A stretch of 64,000 bases of DNA from Bin87 sp965217175 (lineage in GTDB: Bacteria; Chloroflexota; Dehalococcoidia; Lucifugimonadales; UBA3495): contig OZ244251.1 in assembly GCA_965217175.1 (NCBI GenBank), positions 2,046,001-2,110,000 on the forward strand. Reading direction: 5' to 3'. Shown here one piece after another: positions 1-7,958 of the stretch (positions are counted from its first letter, which is position 1; the number at the start of each line of letters is the position of its first letter). Made by a program: the position numbers and the translations under genes. The notes under the pieces are model-generated. The model was not told where the DNA came from, made no database searches, and saw only the letters and a program-made list of their open reading frames with translations.

Positions 1-545
1 TATGGCTGATGGTCTCGGTCCGATAAAAATTGCGTGGCAATTGGGGCAATGGGTTGGAATGAAACCACGATCTTCCCGGAAACCGGAGATCCGTCTTCAT
101 TTCGGGCGTTGGGAACATTGCACCGCAGCAACCCTGGCGCCGTGGGTACGTCGTGCTGCCAACCGCACCACACCATGCTATAACCCCGTCGCATCAGGAA
201 CCCGTTGCCCGGGTGCGGATCCGCATCGGGCGGCGCGTCAGGCGAGTCGTTCAGGTTTTTTAGCAGCAGTTCCTTGCCGCGATTCAGCACGTCCAATAAC
301 AACCGACCGTTTCCGTGGTCGTTGTCCACCGGTTTCACGATGCGAAAATCGGCAGAAAACTCAACCAGACCATTCTCATTCCGAGGTGCCAGCGCGATGT
401 CCGCAATAACCGCGTTATCCGCGTGCGTCGGGTCCACGGCAAAGCGAGCCAGCCCGTCCATCTGTTCGTAACGGCCAACGGTCCCGAATAACTCACCGTC
501 GGCAAACGGGCGGCGATTTGAGATTTCCAGTCTAGTCAGTGCCAT
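1..545 (-). CDS. Alpha/beta hydrolase domain protein (Abhydrolase_10-like), 3' part missing
   Basis: The reading frame starts at an ATG at 545-543 and stays open to the window edge, so only about the first 181 residues are present. A ribosome binding site GAGGTGA lies 6-7 bases upstream. The protein begins MALTRLEISNRRPF and contains GRYEQMDGLARFAVDP, VEFSADFRIVKP, LLLDVLNRGKELLL and GYSMVWCGWQHDVP. This pattern is what I recognise in the N-terminal part of the large alpha/beta hydrolase family PF20091, whose catalytic serine lies further downstream and is not visible. The gene follows the STAND ATPase by 17 bases on the same strand, so the two are probably cotranscribed. Substrate and function are unknown. 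The family assignment is from memory of the motif pattern. Confidence 0.8.
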   Translation of the reverse strand, partial: MALTRLEISNRRPFADGELFGTVGRYEQMDGLARFAVDPTHADNAVIADIALAPRNENGLVEFSADFRIVKPVDNDHGNGRLLLDVLNRGKELLLKNLNDSPDAPPDADPHPGNGFLMRRGYSMVWCGWQHDVPTAPGLLRCNVPNARNEDGSPVSGKIVVSFQPIAPIATQFLSDRDHQP

Positions 546-562
546 AACGGTTCACCTCGCCA

Positions 563-3500
563 TCACAGTATCGTGCTAGTGTCCACCTGCAGGTCTTCAG
601 GCGGTTCAGACCCAACGTTGCCACGCCACCATTCGGAAAACGCCTCGGCGCCCATATTCTGCTCCAGGCGACCCAGGTGTGCCTTCACCTGCACCAGCAT
701 GGGCAACTGGTGGTCCACTACCAGCTGGTAAGTGCGCGATACCCAGTGCATCGCGCCGGTCAGGTTGCCGCGTTGTTCCTCCACCATCCCCATCTGGCCG
801 TACGTTCGCGCCGCCCGCAAAATGTCGCTGGTATCCTCGAAAGCCTGGCGCGCTCGGTCATACCATTCCTGGGCCTGGTCCAGGTTCCCCTGTTCGTGGT
901 GCAGGACACCGATCTGCCTTGCCTCGATACCCACGCCCCGAACGTCCCCCATTTCTTCCCTGGCATCCATCGCGGTTGCCAGCCACTCCTCGGCCTCGTC
1001 CGGAATACCCCGGGCCTGCGCCAACGTGCCCAGATGGTGAAATTCGATGACCATTTGTTCCTGCATACCAAGTCGGTCGCACAGCCCCAGCGCCTGTTGA
1101 TACCAGTTTTGGGCCTCTTCAAACAGATACTCGGAGTGATCCACCGTCCCCAAAGCATGGAATATGTACACCGCTGTTTCTTCGTCGCGGTTCTCTTCCA
1201 CTATCTCCCGCGCCCGGTGGTACCAGCTGCGCGCCTCGTCGTATTCAAACCTCAGGTGGCAGGCCGCCCCCAGGGCTCGATAGTCGCTGACCATTTCTTC
1301 GTAGTCAGGCAACCGCTGGTGGATGTCCAGGGCTCTGGAATACCATTCCTTCGCCGATCCGTATTGCCGTTGGTGGTGCCTCACCTGGCCTATTGCGAAG
1401 CACGCGTCGGCCGTGGACTCCTGGTCTTCCCCACCGTCAATGATTTCCAGGCCCTTCTCCAACCATTCCGACGCCACGTCGTACTGGCCGCGGCGGGTGG
1501 CTATCAATCCGTTCTGGTGGTAGACCGCGGCGGTGCGGGGATCCGTTTCCCCGTCGTCTTGTGACAACAGGTAGGCCAGCAGCTGATCGTTGTACCCGGA
1601 CGCCCGGTCCAGTTCCAGTAGCTCCACCGACTCCATGGCGTCGGTGCCAAGGATGTACTGCCAGAATTCTATGGCGCCGTTGGCTTCGGCTTCAGCTGCC
1701 GAATGACCCACGGTGTCCAGCAGTTGCCCCCGCAGTCGGCGCAATTCCGGGAACCGGCGTTGCATCCGGTACACCTGGGCCAGCGGTTGAATCAGCAACT
1801 GGGCGTTGTCCCACTGGCGATACTCAAGTGACAAACCCAGGGCCTGCGTCAAATTGCCTTCTTCAGCCAGCACTGCCGTAACACCGGTGTCCTGGTTTTC
1901 GTACAGGCTCTCCATAAAATAGTCCGCAGTGTCCGCATACACCCTCACGAACTCGGTTTCCAGTTGCTGTATACCGCCAGCCGGAATTTGTCTCCCCAAT
2001 TTTTGACCCAGGAACCACGGCAACGCTGGGTTGATCTGGTAAACGCTGGGTGATATCGGTTCCACGAATCCCGACGTCATCGCCGAACGCAGCAACGTGC
2101 GGCAGGCTCCCCATCCCAGGTCTTCGCCGGTTATGGTGGCGTACACTCGTTCCTGAGTAATGTGATTCAGCACGTCCAGCATGACGCGGCGCTGGAACAT
2201 GGACAGGAAGGGCAGATGTATGCGGCTGCGGTGCGACATGCGCGAGAACGCATATTCCATTGCGGCCGTCAGGATCGGTGCGCGTCCCGGTTCCCCGCCA
2301 TCCGGCATCTCGTTCAGCAATCGGGTTATTTCACCCACGGCCACCGTTGCGGGAACCTCTTTCACCGGTGGAATCGCAACCTGCATGGCCAGTGGATGCC
2401 CCTGCAGCAGCTCCATCAGTTCGCCGAAATCGCTCCCGACTCTCGAAGCCGGAACGGCAACCTTTTCCATCACCGCCGCCGCCAGTCCGTTGCGGTCCGC
2501 TTCCATCAGTCCGTCCAGCCTTACCGAGGCGTGGGGAACAGACAACCAGCTTTCCGATGGCCGTCGACTCAACAACAAACCCCTGCTGCCCACCGGACCG
2601 GTTGTAACCTCACTCAGAAACGCCGCCAAACCGGGCAACTCGGTCTCGTCAAGCAGCCCAGGCGATCCATCAGGGAATCCCGCCACGTTTTCGACGTTGT
2701 CCCAAACCAGCAGGGACGCATTCTGTTGCAGGTAGGAGACAACCCACTGGCGCTGTTGGTTGACCGGAAAATTGGCGAATTCCAGGCCCGCCACTGCAGT
2801 CCCGATCTCATGTATTACCCGCTCGATGCCCGCCGGATGCGACGCTTCAAAGGCGGTGTAAAACGCACCGCCCGGGAACGTTACCCGTGCTGGTTTAAGG
2901 AACCACCGGCACAACCCCAGGGCCAGCTCCGTTTTCCCCACGCCTGTATCACCCGACAACAACACGATGTCGTTGGCTCGAAGCAGATGCTCCAGCTGCC
3001 GCAATTCGGCGTGGCGACCCACCAGCCCATGCTGCCCGGCGGCCGGAATCTGCAAATCTTCGGTCGGCGCTTCTTCGGGATGGATTTCCGGCGGTGCCAG
3101 CGGGTCTGGCTGGTGTTCCGCGATCGTGGGCGGCAGATATCGTCTGGACTGGTACACCATCGGCGGGTGCCAGTCCCACGTAACCCGTTTGCCGTTCAAC
3201 GTAACGCGTTCCGGCGCATCCATGAGTCTGGTTCGCAACCGGGCCACCGCGTGAGCCACCGAGTTTCCCTGGACCACGGCCGCATAAAATTCTCGCGTCG
3301 CCGCTTCTCTCGTATCCGGGTGCAACGGGAACGGTATCATCGCAACCTGCGCCACGCCCGCTCGAGCGACGGATGCCGCAATCGTCGACCACAGTTGCGT
3401 CGTCGAGCCACCGGCTTGAGCGCCTGCAGAAATGAGACAGACCTTCACACCGGAGTCGGCCAGCACGCGGCCCAGAACCTCGGGTTGTACCGGATCCGGC

Positions 3501-4264
3501 GAGCCGTCATCAGATTCCAGCAGCAACATTCCGTCCGAGTTCGCCGTCACGCCGTCAAGATGCGCTACGTGGTAAGCGCCAGGGCTTGCGCCGAGATACC
3601 GGCTAAGCGCTTCCAGTGTGGCCGGTCGCGGGTTGTTCAGCGACGCTTCCAGGTTAAGACTTTCCAACGCCGCCACCGTGGCATCTGCCAGATTGCCGCC
3701 CGCAACCACCGGTGCCGCCAGCAGTGACTCATGCGATTCGGCGCTGCCGGCGATTGGTGTCGGCGACAGGACAAAGACGTTGAACGACTCCTCAGTACGT
3801 TCGTCCGTATCATCAACGGGCGGGTCAGATTCAAACTGGCGTACAACGCCGTGTACCTTGGTGCAGAAGTACCCCAGGGTGGGGTCGTTCATCAGCTCCC
3901 AGGGCAGCGCCAGGAAACGCGGATTTGGTGAGACGATCGCGACTTCCGCTTCTCCGTCCTCGGCTAGAAATTGATCCAGCAATGAACGGCCTTCGCTTCC
4001 GGCTGAAAACAGCGTTTCGAATAGCACCCGCCCCAAATTGCGCGTGGCCTCTTCGATGGCTTCGGCGCGGTTCAACGCGCCAATCGGCGCTCTCTGAAAT
4101 TCGGTATGATACCAATCCAGCGCGGCGCGTTCGTCGTCGGTCAGGTCCAACGTGAACGTCGTTGGCGAGGAGGAACTGGTGCTGCCAGTTGCGGTAGTCA
4201 GCCGCAACTCGACTTGCCCGTGGTCGGGAATTTCCTTGATTTCTAACGAAAGCGGCTTGGACAC
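563..4264 (-). CDS. STAND ATPase: degenerate CHAT domain + P-loop NTPase + TPR repeats
   Basis: A 1233-residue protein starting at GTG (4264-4262) with AGGAGA six bases upstream. Residues about 100-350 match the CHAT caspase-like fold (LPWELMNDP near 119; MLLLESDDG near 246; the AVVQGNSVAHAVARLR helix near 330). The two catalytic positions are replaced: the His expected in HLDGH is Val239 (HLDGVT), and the Cys expected in the SAC motif is Gly281 (ISAGAQAG). Residues about 412-680 form a STAND/NB-ARC-like NTPase: LVGRHAEL, Walker A GDTGVGKT at 438-445, Walker B LLVWDN at 518-523, LLSRRP, and a GHPLA motif. From about 915 to 1190 there are roughly seven TPR-like repeats of the form A..YG.A..WY.RAL. 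No signal peptide or membrane segment is seen. STAND proteins usually sense a ligand through the repeats and signal through the N-terminal domain; that role is inferred here. Domain calls are solid, function is not. Confidence 0.9.
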   Translation of the reverse strand: MSKPLSLEIKEIPDHGQVELRLTTATGSTSSSSPTTFTLDLTDDERAALDWYHTEFQRAPIGALNRAEAIEEATRNLGRVLFETLFSAGSEGRSLLDQFLAEDGEAEVAIVSPNPRFLALPWELMNDPTLGYFCTKVHGVVRQFESDPPVDDTDERTEESFNVFVLSPTPIAGSAESHESLLAAPVVAGGNLADATVAALESLNLEASLNNPRPATLEALSRYLGASPGAYHVAHLDGVTANSDGMLLLESDDGSPDPVQPEVLGRVLADSGVKVCLISAGAQAGGSTTQLWSTIAASVARAGVAQVAMIPFPLHPDTREAATREFYAAVVQGNSVAHAVARLRTRLMDAPERVTLNGKRVTWDWHPPMVYQSRRYLPPTIAEHQPDPLAPPEIHPEEAPTEDLQIPAAGQHGLVGRHAELRQLEHLLRANDIVLLSGDTGVGKTELALGLCRWFLKPARVTFPGGAFYTAFEASHPAGIERVIHEIGTAVAGLEFANFPVNQQRQWVVSYLQQNASLLVWDNVENVAGFPDGSPGLLDETELPGLAAFLSEVTTGPVGSRGLLLSRRPSESWLSVPHASVRLDGLMEADRNGLAAAVMEKVAVPASRVGSDFGELMELLQGHPLAMQVAIPPVKEVPATVAVGEITRLLNEMPDGGEPGRAPILTAAMEYAFSRMSHRSRIHLPFLSMFQRRVMLDVLNHITQERVYATITGEDLGWGACRTLLRSAMTSGFVEPISPSVYQINPALPWFLGQKLGRQIPAGGIQQLETEFVRVYADTADYFMESLYENQDTGVTAVLAEEGNLTQALGLSLEYRQWDNAQLLIQPLAQVYRMQRRFPELRRLRGQLLDTVGHSAAEAEANGAIEFWQYILGTDAMESVELLELDRASGYNDQLLAYLLSQDDGETDPRTAAVYHQNGLIATRRGQYDVASEWLEKGLEIIDGGEDQESTADACFAIGQVRHHQRQYGSAKEWYSRALDIHQRLPDYEEMVSDYRALGAACHLRFEYDEARSWYHRAREIVEENRDEETAVYIFHALGTVDHSEYLFEEAQNWYQQALGLCDRLGMQEQMVIEFHHLGTLAQARGIPDEAEEWLATAMDAREEMGDVRGVGIEARQIGVLHHEQGNLDQAQEWYDRARQAFEDTSDILRAARTYGQMGMVEEQRGNLTGAMHWVSRTYQLVVDHQLPMLVQVKAHLGRLEQNMGAEAFSEWWRGNVGSEPPEDLQVDTSTIL

Positions 4265-4328
4265 AATCTCTCCTGCAATGGATCAATCACTCTACATAAC
4301 GTGGGGATAGTTACGGCAACGAGTCGCC

Positions 4329-4357
4329 TTGTCTCTGGTTGCCGGGTGGTTTACAAT
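4329..4357 (+). promoter_or_regulatory. Sigma-70-like promoter of the CitE-like operon
   Basis: TTGTCT at 4329-4334, a 17-base spacer, and TACAAT at 4352-4357, about 110 bases before the first CitE-like gene. It lies in the 200-base gap between the divergent STAND gene and this operon. It is a good match by spacing and sequence but untested. Confidence 0.5.
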
Positions 4358-4466
4358 TGTCGCCGCCCACAAACGGGGAACGCACGATAAACATTCTCGA
4401 ATCTGGGCCGCATTATACAACACGACGCGGCTTGGCAGTGGCCTCCCCTCCAGTTGAGATTTGGTA

Positions 4467-5408
4467 ATGGCATATACCGACAAAATCCGGCGTTCGTGGC
4501 TGTTGGTTCCCATGTCCCAACCCGAACGCATCGCTGCAATAACCGCGTCCGGAACCGATGTAGCCGTGCTCGACCTGGTTGAATTCGTCGCCGAGCGCGA
4601 CAAACCCGCCGCCCGTGAAGCAGTGCGGGGGTCCCTCGACGCGGCCAAGGGCGGCGGTGCCGAAATCTTCGTTCAAGTCGACCCCGAACTCCTGCTGGCC
4701 GACCTCAGCGCCGCCATTTGGCCGGGCGTTTCGGGGGTCGTTATCAGTCGGCTGGAATCGGCAGATCAAATTGTCCGTGCTGATGAATTGATCGCAACGC
4801 TGGAAAGCGAACGTGGTTTGCTGCCCGGCAGTGTTGAAATCGTGGCGTCGCTGGAAACGGCCGCCGGAAATCACGATGGTTTCGCCATCGCCACGGCCAG
4901 CGACCGGATCTGGGGTATCACACTGGGCCGCGCCGACCTTACCATGGATTTGCGACCGGAACCATCTGGTGAGATTCATCTCATGGAATACCTGATGCAG
5001 CGCCTCGTCGTATTGGCAGGCGCAACCGGCAAAGCTCCCCTCGGAGCCTGGTGGCGCGCACCCGATCGCGGACTGATAGCTACGCCGGCGAACACGCTGG
5101 AGGCGGCGCGTCGCGGGGGCTCAATCGGTTTCAAAGGTTCGTTCTGTGTGTTGGATAATCAGGTTCCCGCCCTCAATGAAGGCTATACGCCTTCTCCCGA
5201 GGAATCTGACGCTGCGGACGCCCAGCTTGAAACGTATGCTGATGCCATCCGGCCGGGTACCGAGTCCATCGTGGTAGTGGGCGGTCGCACTCTCACACCG
5301 GACATAATTCAGCAATATGCTCACGTGTCTGTGCTGGCATCTGCCTGTGCCGTCCGTGACGAATTCAAGGCCGCCGCTGTCGCCGGCCGGCCTATCCCAT
5401 TGCCCTAA
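4467..5408 (+). CDS. HpcH/HpaI aldolase / citrate lyase beta (CitE)-like protein, copy 1
   Basis: A 313-residue TIM-barrel enzyme of the HpcH/HpaI-CitE superfamily, which cleaves or forms C-C bonds in (acyl-CoA) hydroxy acids using Mg2+. Visible family features are RSWLLVPMSQPERI at the N-terminus, VDPELLLADLSAAIWPG (the substrate-binding VN...D..AAVWPG region), the metal-binding Glu in VASLETAAG, and an Asp in GRADLTMDL. The usual DLEDSV strand reads DLVEFV, so substrate may differ from citryl-CoA. ATG 4467 was chosen over a TTG two codons earlier; the ribosome binding site is weak for both. It is first of three tandem paralogues that share the block with an FMN split-barrel gene. No citF or citD partner is present, so this is not the citrate lyase complex. 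Confidence 0.85.
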   Translation: MAYTDKIRRSWLLVPMSQPERIAAITASGTDVAVLDLVEFVAERDKPAAREAVRGSLDAAKGGGAEIFVQVDPELLLADLSAAIWPGVSGVVISRLESADQIVRADELIATLESERGLLPGSVEIVASLETAAGNHDGFAIATASDRIWGITLGRADLTMDLRPEPSGEIHLMEYLMQRLVVLAGATGKAPLGAWWRAPDRGLIATPANTLEAARRGGSIGFKGSFCVLDNQVPALNEGYTPSPEESDAADAQLETYADAIRPGTESIVVVGGRTLTPDIIQQYAHVSVLASACAVRDEFKAAAVAGRPIPLP

Positions 5409-5453
5409 CCAACCAATCGTCCCGGCGAGCCCAATGCCCACAGAGGTTGTTAT

Positions 5454-6479
5454 ATGGCTGATTCCAGAAGGCGTCTGAAGCGATCCGGCCTGACCATGCC
5501 CATTGTCACCGACCGGTTCATCAGCAATGCCTGGCATCGTGGTTGCGATTTTATCAACATGGACCTGGAAGACTCCGTTCCGCCGGATCTGAAAGGTGTC
5601 GCCCGCAACCTGGTTCGCCGCAGCATCCCGGTGGTCAACAAGGGCGGAGCCGACGCAGTGTGCCGCATCAATCACGATCTCATGGAGGCCGACCTCAACG
5701 CAGCCGTCTGGCCCGGTATGTTCCTCATCAACTATCCCAAGGCGGAATACGGGCATGAAATCAGGCGCATGGACGAGATCATCACTCGTTTGGAGGCCGA
5801 ACGGGGCATACGACCGGGTACGATCGAAATCGGCGCCAACATCGAGACTTCCATCGGTGTGGCAAACGCCTTCGAAATTGCCTCGGCCAGCGAGCGAGTT
5901 CGCGATTTCGGCGGTGCTGCCGGTTATGACATGTCCCGGGACCTGGGCGTCGAGATGTTCGTCGGCTTCGACCAGTTTGTCTATGGAAAGGGCGAAGTCG
6001 AACTGGCCGCCCGCGCTTTGAATATCGAAGCTCGGGCAACTCCTTTCACACCCAACATCACCGGCAGCGTCAGCGATCCGGATCGCGCCTTCTCTGAAGC
6101 CGACGCAGCTCGCAAGTGTGGTTTTCGCATCGGCGGAGGGTTGCATCCCTACGTCGTCGATTCCCAGAACCGCGGTTTTACTCCCGCCGAGGCCGAGATC
6201 TCCGACACCCATTGGGTGCTCCAGGAGTTCCGGAAGTTGGCGGTCTCCAGCGATACATGGATTCAAATCGACACTGCATCCGTCGATCGGAATTCCCAAC
6301 CCTTGCCTCTGGAAACGTCCGGACCCACCGACAGCGGATATAGAATAATAGACCGCTACGAAGCTGCGCGGGCCGAAGAGCTGCTGGGCTGGGCGGAGCT
6401 TTGCAGCGCCAGGGACTCCGAGAAGAACGAAGCCATCGCGCGAGTGCGTATGGCCGAGTCCGACGAAGCAGAACGATAG
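5454..6479 (+). CDS. HpcH/HpaI aldolase / CitE-like protein, copy 2
   Basis: A 341-residue CitE-superfamily protein with GAGG seven bases before ATG 5454. It carries the most canonical motifs of the three copies: INMDLEDSVPPDLK, the substrate loop INHDLMEADLNAAVWPG, the metal Glu in GANIETSIGV, and an Asp in GYDMSRDLGV. It has extra sequence at the C-terminus (to ARVRMAESDEAER) compared with copies 1 and 3. The gap to copy 1 is 45 bases and to copy 3 only 3 bases, so the genes are cotranscribed. Likely a lyase or thioesterase acting on a CoA-linked hydroxy acid; exact substrate unknown. Confidence 0.88.
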   Translation: MADSRRRLKRSGLTMPIVTDRFISNAWHRGCDFINMDLEDSVPPDLKGVARNLVRRSIPVVNKGGADAVCRINHDLMEADLNAAVWPGMFLINYPKAEYGHEIRRMDEIITRLEAERGIRPGTIEIGANIETSIGVANAFEIASASERVRDFGGAAGYDMSRDLGVEMFVGFDQFVYGKGEVELAARALNIEARATPFTPNITGSVSDPDRAFSEADAARKCGFRIGGGLHPYVVDSQNRGFTPAEAEISDTHWVLQEFRKLAVSSDTWIQIDTASVDRNSQPLPLETSGPTDSGYRIIDRYEAARAEELLGWAELCSARDSEKNEAIARVRMAESDEAER

Positions 6480-6482
6480 CCC

Positions 6483-7427
6483 ATGATTGGCGAGACAGGC
6501 ATGTTGATTCGACGGTCAAACCTGATGATTTCTGCCACCGATGCCAGGTCGATTCAATCGGCATGGCAGCACGACGCCGATGCTATTACGCTGGACCTGC
6601 AGGATGGAATTCCTCGGTCAATGATCGAAACTGCTCGGGATTCCCTGGGCCAATCCATCGCCCACGCCGGCCGGGGCGCTGCCGACGTGTTTGTCCGCGT
6701 CAACTCTGAGTTTCTCTATTCTGATATCCAGGCCGCGGTCTGGCCTGGTTTGGCCGGTGTCGTCCTGCCCGGAGTCGATTCGGCGCGGCTGGTTGCAGAA
6801 GCCGATGAATATCTGGCTGAATTTGAACGGAGGCGCGGCGTTGCGGTCGGAACGGTGGAGATAACCTTATCCGTCGAAACGGCGGCCGGCGTCTGGAATA
6901 TCCGAGACATCATTGCAGCCAGTCCCCGAGTGAAACAGGTCGGCATCGACGAAGCGGCCCTCGCCGCAAACCTGGGTATCGTACAAAACACCGCCCTGGA
7001 TCCTTTCGTATACGCCCGGGGACGCCTCTGCATCGAGGCCACCGCTGCCGGCGTACAACCTGTTGCGGTGGTCGACCCCACTGGCCGGGCCCCTGACGAC
7101 CTGCCGTACGACGACAAATTCCAGACTGCCACCGATGCTCGGAATCTGGGCTTCAAGGGTCTGGTGTGCTTAAATCCCAGTTGGATCAGCGCCGTGAACG
7201 CAGCGTTTACCCCCACCGAATCGTTGGTGGATTACTATAGGCAAGTGCGCGATGTATTTGCCCAGGCGTTGGCTGCCGGTACCGCTGCCGCACCCTTTGC
7301 CGGTCGTATGATCGACGTTCCCGTTGACGAGCGGGCCAAAGACGTGCTTGCCCTCAGTGAGGCTTGCACGGCGCGCGATGCTGAAAAACAGGCTGCCGTA
7401 TCCGATGCCACACTTGGGCAGAAATAG
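6483..7427 (+). CDS. HpcH/HpaI aldolase / CitE-like protein, copy 3 (metal Asp missing)
   Basis: A 314-residue third paralogue, starting three bases after the stop of copy 2. An ATG at 6501 (MLIRRSNLMISATDAR) is an equally good start by alignment with its relatives. Motifs include ITLDLQDGIPRSM, VNSEFLYSDIQAAVWPG and the metal Glu in LSVETAAGV. Where family members have an acidic (E/A)DL..DLG motif, this copy reads DEAALAANLGI, so the conserved metal-binding Asp is Ala and the second Asp is Asn. It may therefore have altered metal use, be a regulatory or structural partner of copies 1 or 2, or act on another substrate. That is inference from one motif. Confidence 0.85.
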   Translation: MIGETGMLIRRSNLMISATDARSIQSAWQHDADAITLDLQDGIPRSMIETARDSLGQSIAHAGRGAADVFVRVNSEFLYSDIQAAVWPGLAGVVLPGVDSARLVAEADEYLAEFERRRGVAVGTVEITLSVETAAGVWNIRDIIAASPRVKQVGIDEAALAANLGIVQNTALDPFVYARGRLCIEATAAGVQPVAVVDPTGRAPDDLPYDDKFQTATDARNLGFKGLVCLNPSWISAVNAAFTPTESLVDYYRQVRDVFAQALAAGTAAAPFAGRMIDVPVDERAKDVLALSEACTARDAEKQAAVSDATLGQK

Positions 7428-7455
7428 CGCGACTTGGTTGAGACAGGAGACTGAC

Positions 7456-7872
7456 GTGATACATATCGACGATGAACTGCGCGCTCTGATTGACAATGCC
7501 CTGGACGACCGGTGCCCCATTTCTATCGGCACGGTGTCAGCGGACGGTGAGCCCCAGATCAGCATGAAGGGCAGCGTGCTGGTGTTCGACCGGGAGACCC
7601 TCGCCTACTGGGAACGGGCCTGGCGCTCTTCGGCTGCCAACGTCGTCGCCAATCCCAAAGTGGTCCTCTTCTATCGCAACCCCGAGCAGCGAATCAATCT
7701 CAGATTCCACGGCACCGCCACCGTGTACCAGAGCGGCGCAATTCGTGAAAACGTCATGGCCCGCACGATCCAGGGAGAACTGGACCGCGACCCGGAACGT
7801 ACCGGCGCTGCGGTGCTGGTGCGTCTCTATCGCGTAACCCAGCTTTCTGGTGAAGTACTCCAGGAGCGCTGA
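7456..7872 (+). CDS. Pyridoxamine 5'-phosphate oxidase-family (FMN split-barrel) protein
   Basis: A 138-residue protein of the PNPOx-like split beta-barrel fold, which binds FMN or related flavin and reduces small substrates. GTG 7456 is chosen because AGGAGA lies 6-7 bases upstream; the open frame extends further into copy 3 but that part is not homologous. Typical features are CPISIGTVSADGEPQISMKG near residue 15, LAYWERAWRSSAANV, and NPKVVLFYRNPEQRINLRF. It is last in the CitE-like operon, 28 bases after copy 3. The small size means general flavin reductase or oxygen-dependent roles cannot be told apart. Confidence 0.85.
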   Translation: MIHIDDELRALIDNALDDRCPISIGTVSADGEPQISMKGSVLVFDRETLAYWERAWRSSAANVVANPKVVLFYRNPEQRINLRFHGTATVYQSGAIRENVMARTIQGELDRDPERTGAAVLVRLYRVTQLSGEVLQER

Positions 7873-7890
7873 TCCTGCTGGACCATCTTT

Positions 7891-7916
7891 TGGGATACTC
7901 ATGTATGGGTATCCCA
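7891..7916. terminator. Hairpin between convergent genes
   Basis: Perfect 8-base arms TGGGATAC (7891-7898) and GTATCCCA (7909-7916) with a 10-base loop, located between the stop of the FMN-protein gene and the convergent acyl-CoA synthetase gene. There is no T-run, so it may be a bidirectional transcription-stop or mRNA-end structure rather than a classical rho-independent terminator. Confidence 0.4.
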
Positions 7917-7958
7917 AGCGTAAAATCGGACGTGCGATACCCTGCTTTCGGAAATCCC

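Noticed and set aside
2162..3727. Long plus-strand open frame (521 codons) opposite the STAND gene
   Set aside because: It is antisense to a well-supported protein with clear domains, has no ribosome binding site and its translation is rich in Arg, His and Gln as expected from a shadow frame.
5121..6299. Minus-strand open frame opposite the CitE-like copies
   Set aside because: Shadow frame; the plus-strand proteins have strong family matches.
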